This document shows positions 1-5,358 of a DNA stretch of 5,358 nt, in pieces. The DNA lies in the NCBI GenBank assembly GCA_017936205.1, contig JAGBGB010000341.1, positions 1 to 5,358 on the forward strand, in the 5' to 3' direction. The notes under the pieces are model-generated. The model was not told where the DNA came from. It saw nothing but the letters and a program-made list of their open reading frames with translations, and ran no database searches. The translations under genes and the position numbers were made by a program. Source of the DNA: Oscillospiraceae bacterium. Lineage in GTDB: Bacteria; Bacillota; Clostridia; Oscillospirales; Oscillospiraceae. Position 1 is the stretch's first letter, and each line of letters starts with the position of its first letter.

Positions 1-59
1 AAAACGGGAGATTTTACGATATATGGTTTCAAAATGTTCGGAATACGCCGAGTTTTGTG

Positions 60-73
60 GTAAAAATTTTTAC
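60..73. repeat. 14-bp AT-rich perfect palindrome
   Basis: GTAAAAATTTTTAC is fully self-complementary. It sits beyond the left repeat in non-coding sequence. It could be part of a bidirectional terminator, a binding site, or chance in an AT-rich stretch; nothing else decides. Confidence 0.5.
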
Positions 74-96
74 AAGGGGACTTTTTCAGCAGCCTC

Positions 97-142
97 CGCG
101 CAATGCGCGCCCCTACGAATGGTGCGGAAAATCGGAATTTGA
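97..142 (-). repeat. 46-bp flanking repeat, left copy
   Basis: This is the reverse complement of 5229-5274 with 43 of 46 positions identical; the three mismatches cluster at 125, 128 and 129. It contains CGCGC-ATT-GCGCG, a small hairpin, next to TACGAATGG. The match to the other copy stops sharply at both edges, as expected of a discrete repeated unit. It lies 8 bases past the hairpin at 150-181. It resembles dispersed palindromic intergenic repeats of Clostridia genomes, an impression that was not checked. Confidence 0.85.
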
Positions 143-149
143 ACGACAG

Positions 150-181
150 CTGCCCCGCAGGCCGTGGGACCTGTGGGGCAG
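150..181 (-). terminator. Hairpin past the stop codon, probable transcription terminator
   Basis: Two 12-base arms pair across an 8-base loop: CTGCCCC with GGGGCAG, an A/C mismatch, then CAGG with CCTG. The stem begins 13 bases past the stop codon and is strong and GC-rich. However, the sequence after it (CTGTCGTTCAAATT) has only scattered T residues, so it may be an imperfect terminator or a 3' mRNA-stabilising hairpin. Confidence 0.55.
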
Positions 182-193
182 GGGTTGGTTGTG

Positions 194-3100
194 TTATTTC
201 TTGAAGAATGCCTTTGCGCTGTCAGAGTAGGCAAACAGTGCCTTGCACAGGGACAGCAGGTCGCCTTCCTTGTTGTTGGCATAGGTGTCCGCACTGTAGA
301 CCATGGTGGTAGAGACCTGAGTATCGCCGTTGTAAACAGCGGCATGAACCACACTCCGCAGCTCTGCTGCAAGGAGGCAGTCCAGATCGAAGGCATACCA
401 GTTCTGATCGGGACGATACAGGGCAGCTCCCTCCAAAGTCTTCTCTACAGTCTGTCCATTTACATCCAAATAGCTGACCCGTAGGCTCAGAGCCGTGGGA
501 TCTCCTGCGTAACCGTTTAGCTTGAACACGTACTTGATAGTGACCTTGCTGTTCAGATCCAAAGACTTGCCCACCCATGCAACGGAAGGCGCCGCAAGCT
601 CTCCCAGATCCTGATTATGATCGCCGAAGGTCACAGCATTCAGATCAGACAGGCAAGCTGCCTGTTCAGCAGTCAGGGCGGCATCTGCAAGGGCATCCGT
701 TCGATAGCTCTTGAAGATCTGTGCCTTGCTGCCATAGCGCAGCAGCTCTGCACACAGGCTCTTCAGGGAGGCATCCACATCGGTCTTGTTCAGCTGTGCA
801 TAGGCGTAAGATGCAACGCTGTAGGTGTCTGTATTGGAAAGATAACTGCGCCCGTCTTTCTCCATGTGCAGGGTGGCTTCAATGCTGTCACCGATCTGCA
901 CTGCCGTTAGGCCTGTAAGGGTGAAGTAATAATAGCTCCCCTTCAGCTCCGGCTGAATCTCTACGGTGCTGCTCCCCTTGTAGGTATTGCCCTCATACAC
1001 AGGGAGCACACAGCTGAGATAGAAGCTGTTGTAATCCGCAAGCTGGGTAGCTGCCACTGCGTAGTTGATGGAAATATCACTTGCCAGATTCAGGCTATGC
1101 TTGATCACAAGTGCCTGATCTACCACAGGCTCCTTGATCTCTGTCTCACCGCAGATACAGGTACCGTCCTTGTAGACGTGGGGCTCTGTTGCGGCATACT
1201 CGCAGAGCTCACAGCCTACGGCGTGGTTCATGGCATCTGCAGGAGTATAGGTGTAGCTGTGACCTGTTGCAGGGATCTCCTCCTGTGCCAGGAACACAAG
1301 GCCACAGTTCTCGCAGTGCCTGCCCTCTGTCAAACCGGCAACGGTGCAGGTAGGCTCATGGGCGGGGGTTGCCACCTCCTTGTGGCCGGTGGCAGGGAGG
1401 ACCTCCTCGTAGGACTTGCCACAGCCGGTGCAGGTGAAGAGGGAAGCACCGTTCTCCGTACAGGTGGGGGCAGTGACGGTCTCCTCATAGGTATGGGGGA
1501 TGGGCATCTGATCCTCCGGTCCTACATAGATATAGTCCAGAGTAACGGAGCCGTTATTGCCGATGCCGGCAAGGTTGCCGAAGGAAAGACGGATACCCGT
1601 TATCTTAGGCACATTGTTCAGCAGTCCATCTAAGGGGATCACGTAAATAAACCACTTGTCATTCTCCGCAACATCTGCTGCAGAAAGTGCTACGCTCTTG
1701 CTGTAGGTAACCGGCTCCGCGGCAGCGGCATCCCCGAATAAAACCGTCAAATTCCCCGGTGAGGTGCCGCTCAGGGGGCCTACATCCTTATATTTAACAC
1801 GGAGCTGTACCACCTCGGCCTTGGCAGGATCGTAATTCATGGTCAGGTTGCTCTTGAGGCCGGTCTTCTGAGTCTCGAACCAGGGTGCACCCAGAGAAAG
1901 AATGCCGTAGGACATGGCACCGCCGGAAATAGCGGGGGCAGTGCTGCGGGAAGTATTGTATCTCCAATTGCCCGGCAGATCGTAATTGGTACCGCCGTAG
2001 GTGCTGCCGGCATAACGGTACTGTGCAGCTGCAGAATCCGTAAAGTCCATGAAGAGATAGCTCTCGTCCTTAGAAGGCATGGTGGCCTTGGGCCCGATAT
2101 AGACATAGTCCAGAGTAACAGAGCCCTCAGCACTTTCATCCTTCAGAACAAAGCCGTGGAATTCCACCAGGATCTTAGTGATCACGGAGGCGGAGCGGAA
2201 GGTGTTGTCCAGATCCAGGGTAACGACCATGTAGTCGTCATTCACATAGGAACCACCGTATTTGGCACCGTTTCTGGTTGCGGCGGTATCGGAATCCTTA
2301 TAATACTGCAGAGAGACGATCCGTGCTCTTGCCCCGGGATCCAGGGTGTCGATATCGCTGCGGACCTTTAGGTTATGGAGCTTGAAGCGGACCTGGAGCA
2401 CCTCTGCCTGGGCAGGAGCATACTTTAGGGTGCCTACGGCAGCAGTCACGCCGCCGGGCTCACCGAAGACGAAGCGTCTGGTAACATTGCGGGTAGAGGT
2501 GCTCTCCTTTACATAGGGTCCCGTAAGATTGGAGTAGACTGTTCCCTCTATGTTATCCACACCCATACCGGTGCCTGTAGGCAGGACGTAGGGGCCACCG
2601 CTGCCCTTGTAGAAGTTGACGGTCTGGATGGTGCCTGCCTTATCGTAGTTGGTCTTTCCGTATACGGGGTTCTCGCTGTAACGCTGTTGATCCTCTAAGG
2701 TGTTGCCGAAGCCGAAGTACAGAACCTTCTCGTCCTTGATGGGGGCATAGTTGGAGATCAGATCCGTCTCCTCGGAATACAGGGGATTTGCCACGGTTCT
2801 GCTGTCACGGACCGCTAAGGTATTGGTGACATTCTGCATCTCAAAGCTCTTCCCCTTAAAGGTTACATAGGTTCCGGAATAGGCATAGCTGCCGTTATCC
2901 AGATCCGACATGGTGAGCATAGGGAAATTGGGGTTGGATACATTCCGAGAGTCCCCGGGGGCGTAGTAGCTGTAGTTGTTCACATGGCCTGCCACCATAA
3001 GGGTCACACCCATCTGATTGAGGATGTCCGTCCATTCCTTGAAGACTGCCTTCATGGTGCCGTCGGTGTAGGCAGTGAAGGGAAGGTGGCAGATGACCAC

Positions 3101-5098
3101 ACGAGTGGGATAATCCTTCCACTTGCCCTCGGCATAGATCTGCTTGAGCCACTGAGTCTGCTTCTCACGGTACTTCTGGAAGCGGACCGTATCTCCGAAC
3201 TGAGCAAGGCTGTCTGCACCGAATTCTCCCGTATCCAGAACGATGCCGAAAATATTGGGCTGGGTGAAGTAGAAAAAGGCATCTCCCGTAGAGCTTGTGC
3301 CCATGGAGTCGATGACATCGTGGGCACCGAAGCCTCGGAGCTCACGGTTGCCTCTGGTGAAAATGGTAGGCTTGGTTCCCTGGGTGGTCTCACCGCAGAG
3401 GGTCAGGAGATAGTAGCGGTTATTCTCGGTATTGGCAGCCTTCATGTACTTACCGCCGCAGACGAAGACATCCCATGCCTTATACTTGGCTACCTTTAAG
3501 GCGTTGGTGTTGTCATTGAGCTGCTCCGACATAAACAGGTAGGTAGGAGCCGCAGGAGCCGGGGTGAAGGGATAGGTTCTTGACACCGTAGAACCGTGGA
3601 CCGGGGTATAGGCAGCTCTCTCGGTCATGGATTGGAAGCAGATCTTATAGCTCTTGGCTCGATTCAGAACAGATTGAGGGATGGTGACCTTGTGGATCCG
3701 AGATTCCCAATCCATAACGCCCATGGTAGAATCCTTGTACTTCTTGCCACCGACCTCTACCCAGCCCATGCCGTTGCCTGTGGTCAGGAAGGAGATCTCA
3801 TAGTTATCCTCTACGATGAAGACCGTAGGATGGGCACTGAAGGGAGAGGAAACCGAGGGCACACTTGCACTGCCTGTGGAAACCACAGGAGCAAGCAGGT
3901 CTGCCTTGGCAGTCACAAATTCCGTAACAGGCTCCGTAGCAATGCCATAGGTCTTGTTGGTAATGGTATGGGTGCTCTTGACCGCCAGAGAGGCAGAATC
4001 CACCTGCTTCAGGGTGAAGCTCTGATCCCCAAGGGTCAGGAAGCCGCCGGTATAGGAATAGGGATCCTTCTTGTAGGCGGTCATGGTGAAGGCGGGGAAG
4101 TTGGGAGAGGTCTTCACACTGCCGTGGGTGGTGCTGTAGAAGGTGAAGTTATGGGTATGACCGGAAACCAGGAGGCTCATGTCCATCTTGTTGAGGATCG
4201 TGGTCCAGTCCGTATAAACATCGGTAAAGCTGCTCTGGGTAATAAAGGGAACGTGGGAGAAGATCACACGCTTGTCATACTGCTTCCATGTGCCCTTGGC
4301 ATAGACCTTCTCCAACCAGCGGGTCTGCTCCACCCGGTAGGGCTCGAAGTCAATGGTGTCGGCAATGTCCGTATAATTGTCGGTGTAGCTGCCGCCGCAA
4401 TCCAAGACGATGCCGTAGAGATCGCCCATAACGAATTCATAGTAGCTCTTGCCTGTTTCGCTTGTGGGCATGACCTCATCAATCCAGTGGGTGTACTGCC
4501 CACGGATCTCGTGATTGCCACGGGGATAGATGACGGGTCGGGTGCCCTTGGAGATCTCTCCGCTGTACTTGAGAAAATCCTGTGCAAGGGCCTCGGTGCT
4601 GACGTGACCCGTATAGTCCCCACCGAAAACCAGTGCATCGAAGGCAGCGTACTTCGACACAGCCACTGCGCCGGAGTTGTTGTTGTGCTGGTCGGAAACG
4701 CACAGCAGAGTCGGATCCTCACCGGGGAGAACGGGATTGAAGGTGTAGGTCTTGGTCTCCTTGGTTCCCGGTGCCGGGTTATTGGCAGGACGGGATGCCA
4801 GAGGACGGAAGCAGATGGTATAGCTCTTGGCAGCATTGAGCACGCTCTGGGGGACGGTAATGCCGTGGAACTTCGTCTCCCAGTCCATAATTCCGCAGGT
4901 GGTATCCTCATAAGCCACACCGCCGATCTCTACCCATGCCATACCGTTGGTATTGGTCAGGAAGGAAATGCGGTAGTTGTCCTCTGTGACGAAGACAGAG
5001 GGATAGCCTACAAATGCACTGGCAGCCTGCGCCTGTATGGGCATCAGTGTCAGCAGCATCACACCGAGAAGAACGAAAGCGGTAACTCGTTTCAGCAT
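194..5098 (-). CDS. Secreted multidomain protein with tandem metallophosphoesterase domains
   Basis: This 1634-residue exported protein is probably a phosphatase or phosphodiesterase acting outside the cell; its substrate cannot be told from sequence. Domains in order: signal peptide 1-25; Fn3-like sandwich about 30-122; intact calcineurin-like MPE about 130-360; Ser/Pro/Thr-rich linker about 401-421; second sandwich about 421-513; degenerate MPE about 519-750; two related beta-rich modules about 790-1008 and 1011-1199; Cys-rich repeats 1200-1320; two related C-terminal modules about 1324-1465 and 1503-1634. The reading frame is unbroken and ends in TAA. The ATG start is preceded by AAGGAG at 8 nt. 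An in-frame GTG three codons upstream overlaps that site and is rejected. No LPXTG motif, SLH domain, dockerin or C-terminal membrane segment is seen, so the protein is either released or held by its non-catalytic modules. It appears monocistronic. The MPE assignment is firm; the biological role is unknown. Confidence 0.95.
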   Translation of the reverse strand: MLKRVTAFVLLGVMLLTLMPIQAQAASAFVGYPSVFVTEDNYRISFLTNTNGMAWVEIGGVAYEDTTCGIMDWETKFHGITVPQSVLNAAKSYTICFRPLASRPANNPAPGTKETKTYTFNPVLPGEDPTLLCVSDQHNNNSGAVAVSKYAAFDALVFGGDYTGHVSTEALAQDFLKYSGEISKGTRPVIYPRGNHEIRGQYTHWIDEVMPTSETGKSYYEFVMGDLYGIVLDCGGSYTDNYTDIADTIDFEPYRVEQTRWLEKVYAKGTWKQYDKRVIFSHVPFITQSSFTDVYTDWTTILNKMDMSLLVSGHTHNFTFYSTTHGSVKTSPNFPAFTMTAYKKDPYSYTGGFLTLGDQSFTLKQVDSASLAVKSTHTITNKTYGIATEPVTEFVTAKADLLAPVVSTGSASVPSVSSPFSAHPTVFIVEDNYEISFLTTGNGMGWVEVGGKKYKDSTMGVMDWESRIHKVTIPQSVLNRAKSYKICFQSMTERAAYTPVHGSTVSRTYPFTPAPAAPTYLFMSEQLNDNTNALKVAKYKAWDVFVCGGKYMKAANTENNRYYLLTLCGETTQGTKPTIFTRGNRELRGFGAHDVIDSMGTSSTGDAFFYFTQPNIFGIVLDTGEFGADSLAQFGDTVRFQKYREKQTQWLKQIYAEGKWKDYPTRVVICHLPFTAYTDGTMKAVFKEWTDILNQMGVTLMVAGHVNNYSYYAPGDSRNVSNPNFPMLTMSDLDNGSYAYSGTYVTFKGKSFEMQNVTNTLAVRDSRTVANPLYSEETDLISNYAPIKDEKVLYFGFGNTLEDQQRYSENPVYGKTNYDKAGTIQTVNFYKGSGGPYVLPTGTGMGVDNIEGTVYSNLTGPYVKESTSTRNVTRRFVFGEPGGVTAAVGTLKYAPAQAEVLQVRFKLHNLKVRSDIDTLDPGARARIVSLQYYKDSDTAATRNGAKYGGSYVNDDYMVVTLDLDNTFRSASVITKILVEFHGFVLKDESAEGSVTLDYVYIGPKATMPSKDESYLFMDFTDSAAAQYRYAGSTYGGTNYDLPGNWRYNTSRSTAPAISGGAMSYGILSLGAPWFETQKTGLKSNLTMNYDPAKAEVVQLRVKYKDVGPLSGTSPGNLTVLFGDAAAAEPVTYSKSVALSAADVAENDKWFIYVIPLDGLLNNVPKITGIRLSFGNLAGIGNNGSVTLDYIYVGPEDQMPIPHTYEETVTAPTCTENGASLFTCTGCGKSYEEVLPATGHKEVATPAHEPTCTVAGLTEGRHCENCGLVFLAQEEIPATGHSYTYTPADAMNHAVGCELCEYAATEPHVYKDGTCICGETEIKEPVVDQALVIKHSLNLASDISINYAVAATQLADYNSFYLSCVLPVYEGNTYKGSSTVEIQPELKGSYYYFTLTGLTAVQIGDSIEATLHMEKDGRSYLSNTDTYSVASYAYAQLNKTDVDASLKSLCAELLRYGSKAQIFKSYRTDALADAALTAEQAACLSDLNAVTFGDHNQDLGELAAPSVAWVGKSLDLNSKVTIKYVFKLNGYAGDPTALSLRVSYLDVNGQTVEKTLEGAALYRPDQNWYAFDLDCLLAAELRSVVHAAVYNGDTQVSTTMVYSADTYANNKEGDLLSLCKALFAYSDSAKAFFKK
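197..592 (-). other. C-terminal module, copy 2 (function unknown)
   Basis: Residues 1503-1634 repeat copy 1: SLDLNSKVTIKY at 1512-1523, then YSADTYANN, and the helical end LCKALFAYSDSAKAFF at 1617-1632. The protein ends two lysines later. About 37 residues rich in Ala and Leu separate the two copies. The domain is complete at the stop codon, so the protein is not truncated. Confidence 0.6.
704..1129 (-). other. C-terminal module, copy 1 (function unknown)
   Basis: Residues 1324-1465 carry SLNLASDISINY at 1335-1346, beta-rich sequence in the middle, then TYSVASYAYAQL and a helical end LCAELLRYGSKAQIF at 1448-1462. The same landmarks recur in copy 2. The pattern is a beta domain capped by a helix. 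I have seen this arrangement at the ends of other exported clostridial proteins but cannot name a function. Surface attachment is possible. Confidence 0.6.
1139..1501 (-). other. Cys-rich repeats with CxxC pairs
   Basis: Residues 1200-1320 hold about three short repeats. Repeat 1 has C1213 and C1223-x2-C1226, repeat 2 has C1251 and C1262-x2-C1265, and the last part has C1296-x2-C1299 then C1314-x-C1316. PATGH ends the first two repeats (1235-1239 and 1276-1280). Such segments are common in large exported proteins of gut Clostridia, usually between functional domains. They may bind zinc or form disulfides and act as a stiff spacer; neither can be shown from the sequence. Confidence 0.7.
1502..2068 (-). 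other. Beta-rich module B (second of a pair), possibly carbohydrate-binding
   Basis: Residues 1011-1199 repeat the landmarks of module A in the same order: YLFMDF at the start, RY at 1028-1029, YGGTNYD at 1034-1040, YDPAKAEVVQLRVK at 1089-1102 and GSVTLDYIYVGP at 1183-1194. It is about 30 residues shorter than module A. The family is not identified; a ligand-binding sandwich is the best guess. Confidence 0.6.
2075..2731 (-). other. Beta-rich module A (first of a pair), possibly carbohydrate-binding
   Basis: Residues 790-1008 start with LYFGF and contain RY, then YGKTNYD at 813-819, YAPAQAEVLQVRFK at 893-906, and a closing GSVTLDYVYIGP at 992-1003. The alternating hydrophobic pattern suggests a jelly-roll or galactose-binding-like sandwich, a fold often used for binding glycans at the surface. 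I do not recognise a named family, and the binding role is inference only. Confidence 0.6.
2753..3841 (-). other. Unit 2: Fn3-like domain plus degenerate metallophosphoesterase domain
   Basis: This unit covers residues 420-782 and aligns with unit 1 along its length at an offset of 389-391 residues; compare YPSVFVTEDNY at 32-42 with HPTVFIVEDNY at 423-433. The fold appears kept but the metal site does not. SDQH becomes S-E525-Q-L527, GGD becomes GGK550, GNHE becomes GNR585E, and GHTH becomes GH705-V-N707. Only N584, H671 and H705 remain of the usual ligands. The surroundings, such as RGN-E-RG, WLK-IYAEGKWK and NPNFP, stay well conserved, which argues for selection on the fold. It is probably catalytically dead and may be structural, regulatory or ligand-binding. 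Confidence 0.87.
3899..5014 (-). other. Unit 1: Fn3-like domain plus intact metallophosphoesterase domain
   Basis: This unit covers residues 29-400. The N-terminal part (about 30-122) looks like the beta-sandwich that often precedes secreted MPE domains. The catalytic part (about 130-360) shows all five calcineurin-like motifs: D136-Q-H138, G159-G-D161, G194-N-H-E197, H282 in SHVPF, and G313-H-T-H316. In this family these residues bind a two-metal centre that hydrolyses phosphoesters, and the GNH histidine assists catalysis. The spacing is normal, so this copy should be active. The substrate class (monoester, diester or nucleotide) is not evident. The GDxxY signature of purple acid phosphatases is absent. 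Confidence 0.9.
5024..5098 (-). other. Signal peptide (Sec type)
   Basis: Residues 1-25 have the classic three parts: a basic start (MLKR), a hydrophobic core at about 5-19 (VTAFVLLGVMLLTLM), and a polar end with the AQA motif at 23-25. Signal peptidase I would cut after A25, leaving a mature protein of about 1609 residues. No lipobox cysteine is present, so a lipoprotein is unlikely. Confidence 0.92.
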
Positions 5099-5106
5099 AG
5101 CAAACA

Positions 5107-5112
5107 CTCCTT
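5107..5112 (-). promoter_or_regulatory. Ribosome binding site that fixes the start codon
   Basis: The minus strand reads AAGGAG, 8 bases before the ATG at 5098. The competing in-frame GTG at 5107-5105 shares its first G with this site, so it cannot be served by it. This supports the ATG and a protein three residues shorter than the longest open frame. Confidence 0.88.
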
Positions 5113-5131
5113 ATTTGTAGTATTTAGGAAT

Positions 5132-5160
5132 AGTTTACCATAGTTTTCTTCCATCGTCAA
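5132..5160 (-). promoter_or_regulatory. Promoter for the metallophosphoesterase gene
   Basis: Reading the minus strand, TTGACG (5160-5155) is followed by a 17-base spacer and TAAACT (5137-5132). The spacer ends in TGG, giving a TGn extended -10. The -35 matches consensus at five of six positions and the -10 at four of six. Transcription should start near 5125, leaving a short leader of about 27 bases with no room for a riboswitch. No operator is evident. Confidence 0.75.
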
Positions 5161-5228
5161 CACGAAACAACCCCATTTCTCCGCAATCCCCCGGTTTATG
5201 GAGCAGCACATCATTCAGAAACAGTGTA

Positions 5229-5274
5229 TCAAATTCCGATTTATCGTACCATTCGTAGGGGCGCGCATTGCGCG
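5229..5274 (+). repeat. 46-bp flanking repeat, right copy
   Basis: This is the inverted partner of 97-142, about 70 bases upstream of the promoter -35. Here the hairpin is longer than in the left copy: GGGCGCGC pairs with GCGCGTCC around ATT (5259-5277), with one G-T pair, because the TCC just past the shared unit extends the stem. Confidence 0.85.
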
Positions 5275-5279
5275 TCCGA

Positions 5280-5302
5280 CAACCACCAAGAATTGGTGGT
5301 TG
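5280..5302. repeat. Perfect 10-bp inverted repeat with GAA loop
   Basis: CAACCACCAA and TTGGTGGTTG flank a GAA triloop. It lies 5 bases beyond the right 46-bp repeat and is absent beside the left copy. T runs appear on the plus strand only 9 or more bases later (TTT, then TTTTTT at 5317-5322), so it is a weak terminator candidate for plus-strand transcripts. Its role is unknown. Confidence 0.6.
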
Positions 5303-5358
5303 AGAAAAATGTTTCGTTTTTTGGAGAAATTACGTCATTTTCGGTGGTTTTTGTGTTC

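Noticed and set aside
81..142. End of an insertion sequence at the left flank
   Set aside because: The stretch CTTTTTCAGCAGCC beside the repeat recalls some element ends, but no transposase, matching opposite end or target duplication is in view.
70..396. A 108-codon minus-strand frame running from inside the gene across its stop into the left repeat
   Set aside because: No ribosome binding site, no domain, and it reads through the terminator hairpin and the repeat.
1097..1633. A 178-codon plus-strand frame over the Cys-rich region
   Set aside because: It has the same codon-opposed register and the same artefact; no ribosome binding site and no recognisable domain.
4264..4920. A 218-codon minus-strand frame inside the first phosphoesterase unit
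   Set aside because: It is a shifted frame of the real gene, rich in Arg, Pro and Ser, as out-of-frame reading of GC-rich codons gives. The main frame carries the catalytic motifs.
3596..5143. A 515-codon open frame on the plus strand, opposite the N-terminal half of the gene
   Set aside because: Its codons lie exactly opposite those of the real gene, so it stays open only because the gene avoids TTA, CTA and TCA there. Its product is low-complexity and Gly/Ile/Val-rich with no domain, it starts at a GTG without a ribosome binding site, and it runs through the promoter of the real gene.
5099..5228. Riboswitch or attenuator in the leader
   Set aside because: The predicted leader is only about 27 bases, and the sequence further upstream shows no conserved aptamer-like pairing.

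Overview
The window holds one very large gene on the minus strand, from 5098 down to 194. It encodes a secreted protein of 1634 residues. The remaining sequence is two short intergenic flanks: 193 bases beyond the stop codon and 260 bases upstream of the start. No second protein gene, RNA gene, CRISPR array or transposase is visible.

The likely source is a Gram-positive member of the Clostridia, plausibly an Oscillospirales/Ruminococcaceae-type gut anaerobe or a metagenomic relative. The reasons are a typical Gram-positive signal peptide, a strong AAGGAG ribosome binding site, the Cys-rich 'PATGH' repeats common in large surface proteins of gut Clostridia, and a G+C content near half. This is inference from style, not a proven placement.

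The protein is built almost wholly from duplicated modules. After the signal peptide come two copies of a unit made of a beta-sandwich (Fn3-like) domain plus a calcineurin-like metallophosphoesterase (MPE) domain. Two copies of a beta-rich, possibly ligand-binding module follow, then a Cys-rich segment of about three repeats, and finally two copies of a C-terminal module of unknown function. The first MPE domain keeps every recognisable metal-binding motif. The second has lost most of them (D to E, H to L, D to K, H to R, H to N) and looks like a pseudoenzyme fused to its active paralogue.

The gene looks monocistronic. It has its own extended -10 promoter about 35 bases upstream of the start, and a GC-rich hairpin just past the stop. 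The flanks also carry a 46-bp imperfect inverted repeat (43 of 46 identical), one copy on each side in opposite orientation, each with an internal CGCGC/GCGCG hairpin. These look like copies of a dispersed intergenic repeat. The start is best set at the ATG at 5098, because an in-frame GTG nine bases upstream overlaps the Shine-Dalgarno sequence.
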